DNA from: Duganella guangzhouensis
GTDB lineage: Bacteria; Pseudomonadota; Gammaproteobacteria; Burkholderiales; Burkholderiaceae_D
Length of the DNA stretch: 64,000 bases
Assembly: GCF_009674535.1 (NCBI RefSeq)
Contig: NZ_WKJK01000014.1
Span: forward strand, 121,404-185,403
Direction: 5' to 3'
Shown: positions 47,035-55,359 of the stretch, in pieces
Layout: every line of letters begins with the position of its first letter
Position numbering within the stretch: position 1 is the stretch's first letter
The notes under the pieces: generated by a model
Database searches by the model: none
The model's input: the letters and a program-made list of their open reading frames with translations, nothing else
What the model was told of the DNA's origin: nothing
Made by a program: the position numbers and the translations under genes

Positions 47035-47943
47035 TCAGAGCGCGACGCCAGCCGTCAGCGTGACCACATAACCGTCGGTCACGTTGCCGGTCACCGTCGA
47101 CATCTCCAGCGTGTAGCCGTCACTGAACACATTGTCGGTGGCGAAGCTGATGTTGGCGAAGTTACGCACGCTGCTGCTGTAGCCGGTGGTGGCGTACACC
47201 TCGTTGCAGGTGGCGATAGGGAAGGCCATCTGCGACGTTTTCACACGATTCGAAGCGCTGGTGGCTTTCGCCAGGCTTGGATACACCTCGAAGTGAATGT
47301 GCGGCATACGGCCCGTGTAGCAGCCCGGGAAGATGGTGGTGAAAGTCACCGTGCCGGTGCTGTCGGTTTCCTGCACGCCGCGCAGGTAGTTTTCCGTGGT
47401 CACGCCGGACGAGTACAGCGAGTAGTTACCATCGCGGTCGCAGTGCCAGATGTAGACGGCGGCGCCGGAAACGACGGCACAGTTGTTGTTCACATCGATC
47501 ACCTGGATCTTGACCGTGGTCTTGACGCCGGCCGCAGTGGCGGTGCCCGGCGAAATGCTGGTGCGGATGTCGCTGCGCACGATGCCGGACATGGTCAACA
47601 CATTGACCACGCCGCTGCTGTTGCTGTTGGTGCCGTCGCCTGGATAAGGGCCGTTGGTCTCCTCCGGGATGACCGAGCAGCTGCCGTTGGTCGTCGTGGT
47701 GGTGGTACCGGTGGTGGTGGTGCCCGTGGTGGTCGTGCCGGTCGTCGTGGTGCTGGACGTGCTGGTGGTGCTGGTGGTGGAGGTTGACGTGCCGCTGTCG
47801 GAACCACCGCCGCCGCAACCTGCCAAAGGCAAGGCGGCTGCGCTGGCACCAGCGATCAACCAGCGCAGCGAGCCGCGGCGGTCGGTCTGGGTGGCGAGCA
47901 TGCGTTCGACATCTTCTGCAAGGCTGGCGTGGTGATCTTCCAT
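47035..47943 (-). CDS. Exported intradiol ring-cleavage dioxygenase-like protein
   Basis: 302 residues from ATG 47943 with GGAGAG before it. The N terminus has a twin-arginine-like DRRGSLRWLIAG followed by lipobox LAGC, so it is probably an exported lipoprotein. Next is a low-complexity Ser/Thr/Gly linker (about 46-85). The intradiol dioxygenase domain has IPEETNGPYPG, YIWHCDRDGNYSLY and PGCYTGRMPHIHFEV, which contain the Tyr/His iron ligands. True catechol cleavage is not certain; many exported members have no known substrate. Confidence 0.85.
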   Translation of the reverse strand: MEDHHASLAEDVERMLATQTDRRGSLRWLIAGASAAALPLAGCGGGGSDSGTSTSTTSTTSTSSTTTTGTTTTGTTTTGTTTTTTNGSCSVIPEETNGPYPGDGTNSNSSGVVNVLTMSGIVRSDIRTSISPGTATAAGVKTTVKIQVIDVNNNCAVVSGAAVYIWHCDRDGNYSLYSSGVTTENYLRGVQETDSTGTVTFTTIFPGCYTGRMPHIHFEVYPSLAKATSASNRVKTSQMAFPIATCNEVYATTGYSSSVRNFANISFATDNVFSDGYTLEMSTVTGNVTDGYVVTLTAGVAL

Positions 47944-48083
47944 GATTCTCTCCAAGTTGCTTAACTGGTGTGCGGTTTTACTTATCATTAAGTGGGGATT
48001 AAGCTTGTTCAGGGCTTGAACGTATTTTCCGCGAAGGAACTGTAAAGCGAGGTCAGCAACCGTAAAGAGCGGTAAAGATCGTG

Positions 48084-48671
48084 TTACTGTTGACGTTTGT
48101 CCAGGACGTTGTCGATCAAGCCATAATCTCGGGCCTGGGCGGCTGACATGTAGTTGTCGCGGTCCGAATCGCGCTCGATGCGCGCCAGCGGCTGGCCGCT
48201 ACGCTCGGCCAGCAGGGTGTTAAGCCGATGGCGCTGGTACAGCATTTCGCGCGCCTGAATTTCGATGTCGGCGGCCACGCCCTGTGAGCCGCCGTGCGGC
48301 TGGTGGATCATGATGCGGGCGTTGGGCAGGGCGTAGCGCTTGCCGATGGCGCCAGCCGCCAACAGGATGGAGCCCATGCTGGCGGCGAAGCCGGTGCACA
48401 GGGTGGAGACGTCGGGTTGGATGAATTGCATGGTGTCGTAGATCGCCATGCCGGCGTAGACCGAGCCGCCGGGCGAGTTGATATACAGTGAAATGTCTTT
48501 GGCTTGATCGGCGGATTCGAGGAATAGCAGCTGCGCTACGATCAGATTGGCCGATTGCTCGGTCACTTCTCCCACCAGAAAAATCACCCGTTCTTTCAGC
48601 AGGCAGGAGTAGATGTCGAAGGCGCGTTCGCCACGGCTGGTTTGTTCGATGACGGTGGGGATGATACTCAT
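48084..48671 (-). CDS. clpP: ClpP-family serine protease, orphan copy
   Basis: 195 residues from ATG 48671 with AAAGGA before it; the 44-residue upstream extension would cross the promoter region. Catalytic triad is present: Ser98 in GFAASMGS, His123 in MIHQPHGG, Asp172 in RDSDRDNYMSA. SPGGSVYAGMAIYDTMQ is intact. It is not next to clpX or tig, so it is probably a second ClpP beside the usual clpXP copy elsewhere. It is divergent from an ECF sigma factor, and its upstream DNA has an ECF41-like promoter motif with 17-bp spacing. It could work with ClpA encoded in this window or form a stress-specific protease. Confidence 0.9.
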   Translation of the reverse strand: MSIIPTVIEQTSRGERAFDIYSCLLKERVIFLVGEVTEQSANLIVAQLLFLESADQAKDISLYINSPGGSVYAGMAIYDTMQFIQPDVSTLCTGFAASMGSILLAAGAIGKRYALPNARIMIHQPHGGSQGVAADIEIQAREMLYQRHRLNTLLAERSGQPLARIERDSDRDNYMSAAQARDYGLIDNVLDKRQQ

Positions 48672-48710
48672 GATGGTCCTTTCGCGGTAAAGTGGTGTCA
48701 CTGTCCGCTT

Positions 48711-48738
48711 GACGCTTGCCACCCTTGCGCGTGTGACA
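48711..48738 (-). promoter_or_regulatory. ECF-type promoter motif facing clpP
   Basis: On the minus strand, TGTCACA (48738-48732), 17 bp, CGTC (48714-48711). The predicted start near 48704 would give a leader of about 33 nt. The TGTCACA/CGTC pair is the motif I recall for ECF41/SigJ-type sigma factors, normally with 16-bp spacing, so this copy is one base longer. Confidence 0.55.
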
Positions 48739-48761
48739 GCCGCAAAAATATCGCCGCCGGC

Positions 48762-48788
48762 TGTCACATCCTGCCGCCGCCAAACGTC
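48762..48788 (+). promoter_or_regulatory. ECF-type promoter motif facing the sigma factor gene
   Basis: TGTCACA (48762-48768), exactly 16 bp, CGTC (48785-48788). This is a full match to the ECF41-type consensus as I recall it. Predicted start is near 48795, with GAGGAG and the ATG at 48821 downstream, so the sigma gene is probably autoregulated. Confidence 0.7.
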
Positions 48789-48820
48789 AAGTGGCACTAC
48801 CACCGCCAGAGGAGATCACT

Positions 48821-49453
48821 ATGGATGCATTCGAGCAGTTGCGCCCGCGCCTGAAGGCGATCAGCTTGCGCATTGTCGGCAGCGAGGCGGAGGCCGAGGA
48901 CGTGGTCCAGGATTGCTTCTTCAAGTGGCGCGTTGCCGAGCAGGCGGCGCTGCTGACGCCAGCGGCGTGGCTGACCACCGTGGTGCAACACCAGTCGATA
49001 GATCGGTTGCGCCAGCGGGCGCGCGAGGCGCTGGCGCTGCAGGCGGCAGCCGGGGGCGAGGGCGTGCCGATTGCATTGGCCGCGCAGCCGGAAGATGCGC
49101 TGCTGCGGCGCGCCGAGGTGGCGGAAGCGCTGGCGTGCTTGCTGGCCTGTCTGTCGCCCGCCGAGCGGCTGGCGCTGGTGCTGCACGAGGTGCTGGAATG
49201 CGACCATGCCGATATCGCGGCGGCGCTGGGCATCACGGTCGCCAACGCGCGCCAGCATCTGTCGCGCGCGCGCCGACGACTGCGTGAGCGGGCGGCCGAG
49301 GCGCTGAGAGAGGAAAAGCTGAACCGTGAGTTGGTGCGCCGCTTCCAGGCCGCCATCAACAGCCGGGACGTGCCGGCCGTGGTGACGCTGCTGACCGACG
49401 CGCAGCCGCTGGCCGTGTGCGCCAACGATGCCTGCTACGCATTGGCGGCGTAG
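48821..49453 (+). CDS. ECF RNA polymerase sigma factor, SigJ/ECF41-like, shortened C terminus
   Basis: 210 residues from ATG 48821. Region sigma-2 (about 1-72: LRPRLKAISLRIVGSEAEAEDVVQDCFFKW, then AAWLTTVVQHQSIDRLR) and sigma-4 (about 100-158: LSPAERLALVLHEVLECDHADIAAALGITVANARQHLSRARRRL) match the SigJ/ECF41 group. Members of that group carry a ~130-residue SnoaL-like C-terminal domain that controls activity. Here only about 40 residues remain after sigma-4 (NRELVRRFQAAINSRDVPAVVTLLTD), the first helices of that domain, so it has been cut short. No anti-sigma gene is adjacent. Divergent from clpP with shared ECF-type motifs. Confidence 0.85.
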   Translation: MDAFEQLRPRLKAISLRIVGSEAEAEDVVQDCFFKWRVAEQAALLTPAAWLTTVVQHQSIDRLRQRAREALALQAAAGGEGVPIALAAQPEDALLRRAEVAEALACLLACLSPAERLALVLHEVLECDHADIAAALGITVANARQHLSRARRRLRERAAEALREEKLNRELVRRFQAAINSRDVPAVVTLLTDAQPLAVCANDACYALAA

Positions 49454-50218
49454 TTATTTGCGCGGGATGATTTTGACTTCGTAAATTTTCGGCCACAGCT
49501 TGCCGGTGACGAACAGGCGTTTTTTCTCGGCGTCGTAGGCGATGCCGTTCATGACATTTTCTGCGTTCGGGCCTTTGCCGGCATCCGGATACAGCTTGCC
49601 GAAATCGATCCAGCCGACGATCTTGCCGCTGGCCGGATCAATGCGCGCGATGGTGTTGGTGTGCCAGATGTTGGCGTAGATTTCACCTTCCACCACTTCC
49701 AGTTCATTCAACTGGTCGACCGCGATGCCGTCCGCCGTCACCTTCACGCGGCGCACTTCAAGGAAGGTCTTGGGATCGAGGAAGCGCAGCGTCGAGGTGC
49801 CGTCGCTCATCACCAGTTCCTTGCCGTTCTGCGCCAGGCCCCAGCCTTCACCCGGATACGAGAACTGACTCTTGAATTCAAACGTCTTCAAATCGAACAC
49901 AAAGCCGGTCTGAGTTTGCCAGGTCAGATTGACCAGCGTATCGCCCCAGGCGGTCAGTCCCTCGCCAAAGTACTGCGACGGGATGTCCTTGGTCTGCAGC
50001 ACCTTGCCGCTGGCCAGATCCACCTTGCGGATCGACGATTTGCCGTTCAGGCCCGTGCTCTCGTACAGGAAGCCATCGCGGTACAGCAGACCTTCAGTGA
50101 AGGCTTGCGTGTCATGCGGATAGCTGTGCACCACTTTGAAATCGGCGGTAGGAACGGCCGCGTAGGCCGAAGGAAGCAGGGCAGAGAGGAGGAGGGCTTG
50201 AGCGTAATACTTGTTCAC
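49454..50218 (-). CDS. Glutaminyl-peptide cyclotransferase (bacterial beta-propeller type)
   Basis: 254 residues. Starts with GTG at 50218, sharing one base with the stop (TAG) of the preceding gene. A signal peptide (about 1-20, ending AYA) leads to the five-bladed propeller of plant/bacterial QC: VVHSYPHDTQAFTEGLLYRDGFLYESTGLNG, then GEGWGLAQNGKELVMSDGTSTL and ELEVVEGEIYANIW. It forms N-terminal pyroglutamate on exported proteins or peptides. Coupled to the upstream hypothetical gene. Confidence 0.9.
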   Translation of the reverse strand: MNKYYAQALLLSALLPSAYAAVPTADFKVVHSYPHDTQAFTEGLLYRDGFLYESTGLNGKSSIRKVDLASGKVLQTKDIPSQYFGEGLTAWGDTLVNLTWQTQTGFVFDLKTFEFKSQFSYPGEGWGLAQNGKELVMSDGTSTLRFLDPKTFLEVRRVKVTADGIAVDQLNELEVVEGEIYANIWHTNTIARIDPASGKIVGWIDFGKLYPDAGKGPNAENVMNGIAYDAEKKRLFVTGKLWPKIYEVKIIPRK

Positions 50219-50943
50219 TATGCAGTCACCGAATTTTGGAGTTCAACCATGGCGTCCAGCGTGGTACCGGGATTATCCAGTTCCGCTTGCACGCAGGCGC
50301 GGGCTTCGGGCGCCTGCACCAGGTTGACGGCCTGCTGGCGCGCGCGCTCCGCCGCAGCAGTATCGCCGCAGCCGTCCAGCAAGTCCAGTACCAAAGCGAC
50401 TTCGGTGATGTAATTGAAAACGTCCGCCAACATTTCGGCCATGCCGTCATGCGTCAGCACGTTGATGTGACTCTTCAGTTCATTCAGATGCGCCGCGGCG
50501 TCGGCCAGATGCTGTTCCGGATACGGCAGATAGCGCCGTGCCAGCGCGTAGTCCTCGCAGGCCACCAGCGCCGACAGCGCGACCGGGGCGACATGCTGCG
50601 CCAGCGTTTCCGGCAGCTGCTGGAACAGGTGATGCGTGTTTTGCAAGTCGCCCAACTTGGTGTTGATGACGCGGATGTCGTTGAACAGCGCAGCATCGGT
50701 CGGCTGGGCCAGCAGCTGTGCGGTCAGGCGGTCGCGCAGCGCCACCAGCGCGTGGCGTGCCGGCAGATAGTCTCCCGCAAGCTTGGCCCAGGACGACAAC
50801 ACATAGGAAAGGCGCAGCGGCGCGGTGTCGTCGCTGGTGGCGCTGGCGTCGAACAGCCAGCTGTAGTCGTTCAGGGCAGCTTCAAATTCGCCAGCCGCGT
50901 GGGCGTTCCAGGCGCGGTCCAGCACGTCGTGCACAGTGTCCAT
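50218..50943 (-). CDS. Hypothetical helical (TPR-like) protein
   Basis: 241 residues from ATG 50943 with AGAGG before it; the GTG immediately upstream is less well spaced. Mostly alpha-helical with TPR-like repeats (AWNAHAAGEFEAALNDYSWLFDAS and ALVACEDYALARRYLPYPEQHLADAAAHLNELK). No signal peptide, membrane segment or catalytic motif. The family is not recognised. Its stop overlaps the start of the glutaminyl cyclase gene, so they are co-expressed, but this protein appears cytosolic while the enzyme is exported. Confidence 0.65.
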   Translation of the reverse strand: MDTVHDVLDRAWNAHAAGEFEAALNDYSWLFDASATSDDTAPLRLSYVLSSWAKLAGDYLPARHALVALRDRLTAQLLAQPTDAALFNDIRVINTKLGDLQNTHHLFQQLPETLAQHVAPVALSALVACEDYALARRYLPYPEQHLADAAAHLNELKSHINVLTHDGMAEMLADVFNYITEVALVLDLLDGCGDTAAAERARQQAVNLVQAPEARACVQAELDNPGTTLDAMVELQNSVTA

Positions 50944-50992
50944 CACTACCTCTTGTGGTCGGATTGGACATTCTAGTACGGAATGGCGAAAT

Positions 50993-51754
50993 TCAGTCGC
51001 GGATTTGGGCGGCTATTGTGCTGCTAATTACTGTATCGACGGCTTGCAGGGGACGGGCGCGCATCGCTTCGCCTATCATCACCAGCACCGGGCCGTGTGG
51101 CGTGCCCAAGCCCTGGGTCAGGGCGGCGATGTCCATGCGGATGATTTGCTGGTCGGCGCGGCTGACGTTTTCGATCACCACCACCGGCGTATCCGGCTGG
51201 TGGCCGTGCGCCAGCAGGCGCTCGGCGGTGGCGATGGCTTCGCGGCCGCCCATGTACTGAACCAGGGTGTCGGTTTCGGGAATGGCGTCGTGGTCCGAGT
51301 GTTCGGCCGCAGTGGAAGAGGTGAAGAAGGCCACGCTGCGCGCCACGCCGCGCTTGGTCAGCGGTTGTTTGGTGGCGGCGGCGGCGGCGACGGCGGTGGT
51401 GATGCCGGGGACGATGTCGACTTCGATGCCATGTTCTTCCAGCGCGCGCAATTCTTCATCGGCGCGGCCGAACAGCATTGGATCGCCGCCTTTGAGGCGT
51501 ACCACCAGTTTGGCGCGGGCTGCGGATTCGATCAGCTGCTGGTTGATGACTTGTTGCGCCACCGAGCGTTGACCGCTGCGTTTGCCGACCGGGATTTTCT
51601 CGGCCTGCGGGCACAGTTCCAGCATTTCAGGCGTCACCAGCGCGTCGTGCAGCACGATGTCGGCTTGCGCCAGCAGGCGCGCGCCGCGCAGGGTGATCAA
51701 GTCCTGGGCGCCGGGACCGGCACCGATCAAATACACTTTCCCGTAGGCTGACAT
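50993..51754 (-). CDS. cobA: Uroporphyrinogen-III C-methyltransferase
   Basis: 253 residues, SAM-dependent methylation of uroporphyrinogen III at C2 and C7 to precorrin-2, the entry to siroheme. Family signature GAGPGAQDLITLRG at the N terminus, VVRLKGGDPMLFGR, and VPGITTAVAAAA. It lacks the dehydrogenase/chelatase domain of CysG, so a separate chelatase is needed; the CbiX-like gene at 43,184 is a candidate. Last gene of the cys operon; it supplies siroheme for CysI. A hairpin separates it from cysN. Confidence 0.93.
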   Translation of the reverse strand: MSAYGKVYLIGAGPGAQDLITLRGARLLAQADIVLHDALVTPEMLELCPQAEKIPVGKRSGQRSVAQQVINQQLIESAARAKLVVRLKGGDPMLFGRADEELRALEEHGIEVDIVPGITTAVAAAAATKQPLTKRGVARSVAFFTSSTAAEHSDHDAIPETDTLVQYMGGREAIATAERLLAHGHQPDTPVVVIENVSRADQQIIRMDIAALTQGLGTPHGPVLVMIGEAMRARPLQAVDTVISSTIAAQIRD

Positions 51755-51774
51755 CTTGTTCTCTCGTTGGCTGA

Positions 51775-51798
51775 GTCCTCCCGCGCGGGCGGGAGGAC
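51775..51798. other. Hairpin between cysN and cobA
   Basis: GTCCTCCCG and CGGGAGGAC form a perfect 9-bp stem around CGCGGG, in the 52-bp gap. No T-run follows, so on the minus strand it may partly reduce cobA transcription or protect the cysN end. Confidence 0.45.
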
Positions 51799-51806
51799 CG
51801 GGGCGA

Positions 51807-53099
51807 TTACAGGCGAATCATACCCGCTGCAACGGTTTGGTGGGTAACTTCATCGATCAGGATGAAGGCGCCGGTGGCGCGGATGTCGCTGTAGGCGTCG
51901 GCCGCCAGCGGTTGTTGCACGGCCAGCTCGATGGTGGCGATATCGTTCAGCTTCAGGCCTTCGGCGCTGTGGCGCTGCTGGGTGTTGATGTCCAACAGCG
52001 ACTCAATCGCCTTGACCTTGGCCGAGGTCTGCTTGGTGCCGTGCTTGATCCAGTACTTGCGGCGCACGTCCAGCGGTTCGTCCGACATCCAGCACACGTC
52101 AGCCTTCAGCTGTTTCAGTTGGGCGGCAGGACGGTCAGCGCTGGCCAGCAGATCGCCGCGCGAGATATCCAGGTACTCATCCAGCAGCAGCGTGATCGAC
52201 TGACCCACCACCGCCGACTGATGCGAACCTTCCAGCGTGACGATGTCCTTGACGGTCGCGCTCTGGCCCGAAGGCTGCACCACCAGCTTGTCGCCCACCG
52301 ACACCTTGCCGGCTTCGATACGGCCCATGTAGCCGCGGAAGTCGTTGGCTTCGTGGCCGTTGTGACGTGCCACCAGCTGCACCGGGAAGCGGAACGGCGC
52401 GTCGTGCGACTCGTCGTACACCGACAGCGATTCCAGCAGCTCGATCAGGGTTGGGCCTTGATACCAGCCCAGCTTCTCGCTCTTGTCCACCACGTTGTCG
52501 CCGGTCAGTGCCGACAGCGGGATCGGGGTGATGTGCTTCAGGCCCAGCGTAGCTGCGAATTCGCCGTAAGCTTTGACGATGCGGTCGTAGATATCCTGGC
52601 TGTAGTCCACCAGGTCCATCTTGTTGACGGCCACGATCACGTGCTCGATCTGCAGCAGGTGGGCGATGGTCGAGTGACGCTTGGTCTGGATCAGCAGATC
52701 AACGCCGCCATCTTCGCGCAGCTTCACTTTCGACACGTCCACCAGGATGATCACGGCATCGGCGGTCGAAGCGCCGGTCACCATGTTACGGGTGTACTGC
52801 TCGTGGCCCGGGGTGTCGGCGATGATGAATTTGCGTTTCGGCGTGGCGAAATAGCGGTAGGCCACGTCGATGGTGATGCCTTGCTCACGCTCGGCCTCCA
52901 GGCCGTCGGTCAGCAGCGACAGGTCGACGGTGTCGCCCACGGTGCGTTTGTGCTTGGAGCGCGACATGGCGTCCAGCTGGTCGGCGAAGATGCCTTTGCT
53001 GTCGAACAGCAGGCGGCCGATCAGGGTGGATTTGCCGTCGTCGACGGAGCCGGCGGTGATAAAACGGAGCAAACCGCGTTCGTTCGTATTCGTAGTCAT
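51807..53099 (-). CDS. cysN: Sulfate adenylyltransferase, large GTPase subunit CysN
   Basis: 430 residues, translation-factor GTPase that drives ATP sulfurylase: Walker A GSVDDGKSTLIGR, switch DTPGHEQYTRNM, and NKMD. No APS kinase (CysC) fusion is present; this fits the APS-reductase route (CysH), which does not need PAPS. The start shares one base with the cysD stop (TAATG). Confidence 0.95.
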   Translation of the reverse strand: MTTNTNERGLLRFITAGSVDDGKSTLIGRLLFDSKGIFADQLDAMSRSKHKRTVGDTVDLSLLTDGLEAEREQGITIDVAYRYFATPKRKFIIADTPGHEQYTRNMVTGASTADAVIILVDVSKVKLREDGGVDLLIQTKRHSTIAHLLQIEHVIVAVNKMDLVDYSQDIYDRIVKAYGEFAATLGLKHITPIPLSALTGDNVVDKSEKLGWYQGPTLIELLESLSVYDESHDAPFRFPVQLVARHNGHEANDFRGYMGRIEAGKVSVGDKLVVQPSGQSATVKDIVTLEGSHQSAVVGQSITLLLDEYLDISRGDLLASADRPAAQLKQLKADVCWMSDEPLDVRRKYWIKHGTKQTSAKVKAIESLLDINTQQRHSAEGLKLNDIATIELAVQQPLAADAYSDIRATGAFILIDEVTHQTVAAGMIRL

Positions 53100-54028
53100 T
53101 AGAAGTAACCTGCTTTTTTACGTTTTTCCATCGAAGCTTCGGACGTCTGGTCGTCCATGCGGGTGGCGCCGCGTTCGGTCACCTGGGTGATCGCGGTTTC
53201 AGCGATGATCTGCTCCAGCGTCACGGCGTCCGAAGACACCGGGCAGGTGCAGGAGATATCGCCCACGGTACGGAAGCGCACCACTTGCTTTTCGACGGTT
53301 TCGCCTTCGCGCGGCGGGGTCAGATCGGTCAGCGGCACCAGCAGGCCGTTGCGCGGAATGACTTCACGCTCATGCGCGAAATAGATCGGCGGCAGTTCCA
53401 GCTTTTCGCGGGCGATGTACTGCCACACATCCAGCTCGGTCCAGTTCGAGATCGGGAACACGCGCATGTTCTCGCCCGGGTGGACGCGGGTGTTATACAG
53501 GTCCCACAGTTCCGGGCGCTGCGATTTCGGGTCCCACTGGCCGAATTCATCGCGGAAGGAGAAAATGCGCTCCTTGGCGCGGGCCTTCTCTTCATCGCGG
53601 CGGGCGCCGCCGATGCAGGCGTCGAAGCCATGTTCAGCGATGGTTTCCAGCAGCGTCACCGCCTGTGCGGCGTTGCGCGAATCGGTCTGCGGATTACGCA
53701 GGCGCACGGTGCCTTTCTTGATCGAGTCTTCGACCGAACCCACGATCAGGCGCTCGCCCAGTTCGGCCACGCGCTTGTCGCGGAAGGTGATCACTTCCGG
53801 GAAGTTGTGGCCGGTGTCGACGTGCACCAGCGGGAACGGGAATTTACCAGGACGGAAAGCCTTCTCCGCGATGCGCAGCAGCACCACCGAGTCTTTACCG
53901 CCCGAGAACAGCAGGGCAGGGTTGCTGCATTCGGCAGCGACTTCGCGCATGATGTGGATCGCTTCGGACTCCAAAGCATCGAGGTGGCGCGAGTTCACAT
54001 GCGCGTTGTTTTCTACTAAAGCGTTCAT
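53099..54028 (-). CDS. cysD: Sulfate adenylyltransferase subunit 2 CysD
   Basis: 309 residues from ATG 54028; a TTG five codons upstream overlaps the cysH stop and is a possible alternative. Catalytic ATP pyrophosphatase with the PP-loop LLFSGGKDSVVLL. RVFPISNWTELDVWQYI and GDISCTCPVSSDA are family-typical. It forms APS from sulfate and ATP with CysN. Confidence 0.94.
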   Translation of the reverse strand: MNALVENNAHVNSRHLDALESEAIHIMREVAAECSNPALLFSGGKDSVVLLRIAEKAFRPGKFPFPLVHVDTGHNFPEVITFRDKRVAELGERLIVGSVEDSIKKGTVRLRNPQTDSRNAAQAVTLLETIAEHGFDACIGGARRDEEKARAKERIFSFRDEFGQWDPKSQRPELWDLYNTRVHPGENMRVFPISNWTELDVWQYIAREKLELPPIYFAHEREVIPRNGLLVPLTDLTPPREGETVEKQVVRFRTVGDISCTCPVSSDAVTLEQIIAETAITQVTERGATRMDDQTSEASMEKRKKAGYF

Positions 54029-54039
54029 TTGGATTTCTT

Positions 54040-54768
54040 TCAAGCTGCGACAGATTTAATGCGTATCAGTTTACCGTCGACGACGTGGAGACCGCACTCT
54101 TTCGATTCCGGATTCTCCCACCACCAGCGGCCGGCGCGGACGTCTTCACCTGGCTGGATGGCTCGGGTACATGGCTCGCAGCCGATCGAAGGGTAACCCT
54201 GGTCGTGCAGCGCGTTGTACGGCACGCCGTTTTCGCGGATGTAGTTCCAGACATCTTCCTCGGACCAATCGGCCAGCGGATTAAACTTGGTCATGAAGTG
54301 GCCCGGATCGTCCTCTTCCACCATCAGCGAACCGCGAGTGGCGGCTTGCGCGCGGCGCTGACCGGTGACCCAGGCTTTCTTGCCCAGCAGGGCGCGGCCC
54401 AGCGGTTCCACTTTGCGGATGCGGCAGCATTCCTTGCGCATCTCGACGCTGTCGTAGAACGCGTTCAAGCCGTTCTGCGCGACATACGCGTCCACCGCTT
54501 CCGGCTGCGGTTTGTAGACCGCGATGTCGTAGCCGTAGTGCGCTTTCACCTTGCCCAGCATGGCCAGCGTTTCCTGGTGCAGGCGGCCGGTTTCAAGCGA
54601 GAAGATGCCGATGTCGTAACCGCCCTTCAGTATCAGGTCGGTCAGCACCATGTCTTCCGCCGCCAGCGAGGAGGCGAAGACGGCCGGGCTAAAATCGCTG
54701 GCGATGCGGGACAGCGTGGCGCGCGTGTCCGCAATCAGCTTACTTGCGTCCCTCGTCAGGTCACTCAT
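54040..54768 (-). CDS. cysH: Assimilatory APS reductase CysH
   Basis: 242 residues. It reduces adenylyl sulfate to sulfite with thioredoxin or glutaredoxin. The [4Fe-4S] ligands characteristic of APS (not PAPS) reductases are present: Cys114-Cys115 in ECCRIRKV, Cys197/Cys200 in CEPC, and catalytic Cys224 in KECGLH. This matches the lack of CysC in the operon. Confidence 0.95.
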   Translation of the reverse strand: MSDLTRDASKLIADTRATLSRIASDFSPAVFASSLAAEDMVLTDLILKGGYDIGIFSLETGRLHQETLAMLGKVKAHYGYDIAVYKPQPEAVDAYVAQNGLNAFYDSVEMRKECCRIRKVEPLGRALLGKKAWVTGQRRAQAATRGSLMVEEDDPGHFMTKFNPLADWSEEDVWNYIRENGVPYNALHDQGYPSIGCEPCTRAIQPGEDVRAGRWWWENPESKECGLHVVDGKLIRIKSVAA

Positions 54769-54780
54769 GTGCTACTCCAA

Positions 54781-55359
54781 TCAGATGCCGGCGCCGTCGT
54801 TGTTGGCCGCGGCGGCCACAGGGCGGAGGTGACGGCGGAACAGCGGTACCTTCTGGTCGACCGAAGCCTGGTAGGTTTCGGAGAAGTCGGACAGGCCCTT
54901 GAGCGCATCGTGCACGTCGCGGTCCGCGCGCACCGAGTAGGCGTCGAAGCCCACGCGCTGCATCGAGAACAGCTGATCGCGCAGCACGTCGCCGATGGCG
55001 CGCAGTTCGCCGCTCCAGCCCAGGCGGGTACGCAGGTTGTAGGCGATCGAGTAACCACGGCCGTCGGTGAATTTGGGGAAGTCAACGGCGATCAGCGGGA
55101 ACTGGTCGAGCAGACCTTTCAGCGTTTCAGGACGTTCGTCGGAAGCGATCCACACCGCGATCTCGCCGGCGGCGGTGCGCGCCGCCAGCACGTCGCGCTG
55201 CGCCAGCCACAGGCTCAGAGGCACGATGAATTTGCCTTCAGGGACGGCCACGGTGGCTGGATCGACAACCGGCGCGCCTTCGACCGGCTCGGCCAGGCGC
55301 AGCACCTGCCAATCGTCTTCCACTACCTCACGACCCTTGATAATCAAATGCTTAGACAT
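54781..55359 (-). CDS. DUF934 protein of the sulfur assimilation operon
   Basis: 192 residues from ATG 55359, with GGAG nine nt before it. The start overlaps the cysI stop by 8 bp. DUF934 family (VPLSLWLAQRD, FPKFTDGRGYSIAYNLRTRLGWSGELRAIGDVLRDQ, FDAYSVR), repeatedly found between sulfite reductase and cysH in betaproteobacteria. Its biochemical role is not known; association with sulfite reduction is by genome context. Confidence 0.9.
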   Translation of the reverse strand: MSKHLIIKGREVVEDDWQVLRLAEPVEGAPVVDPATVAVPEGKFIVPLSLWLAQRDVLAARTAAGEIAVWIASDERPETLKGLLDQFPLIAVDFPKFTDGRGYSIAYNLRTRLGWSGELRAIGDVLRDQLFSMQRVGFDAYSVRADRDVHDALKGLSDFSETYQASVDQKVPLFRRHLRPVAAAANNDGAGI

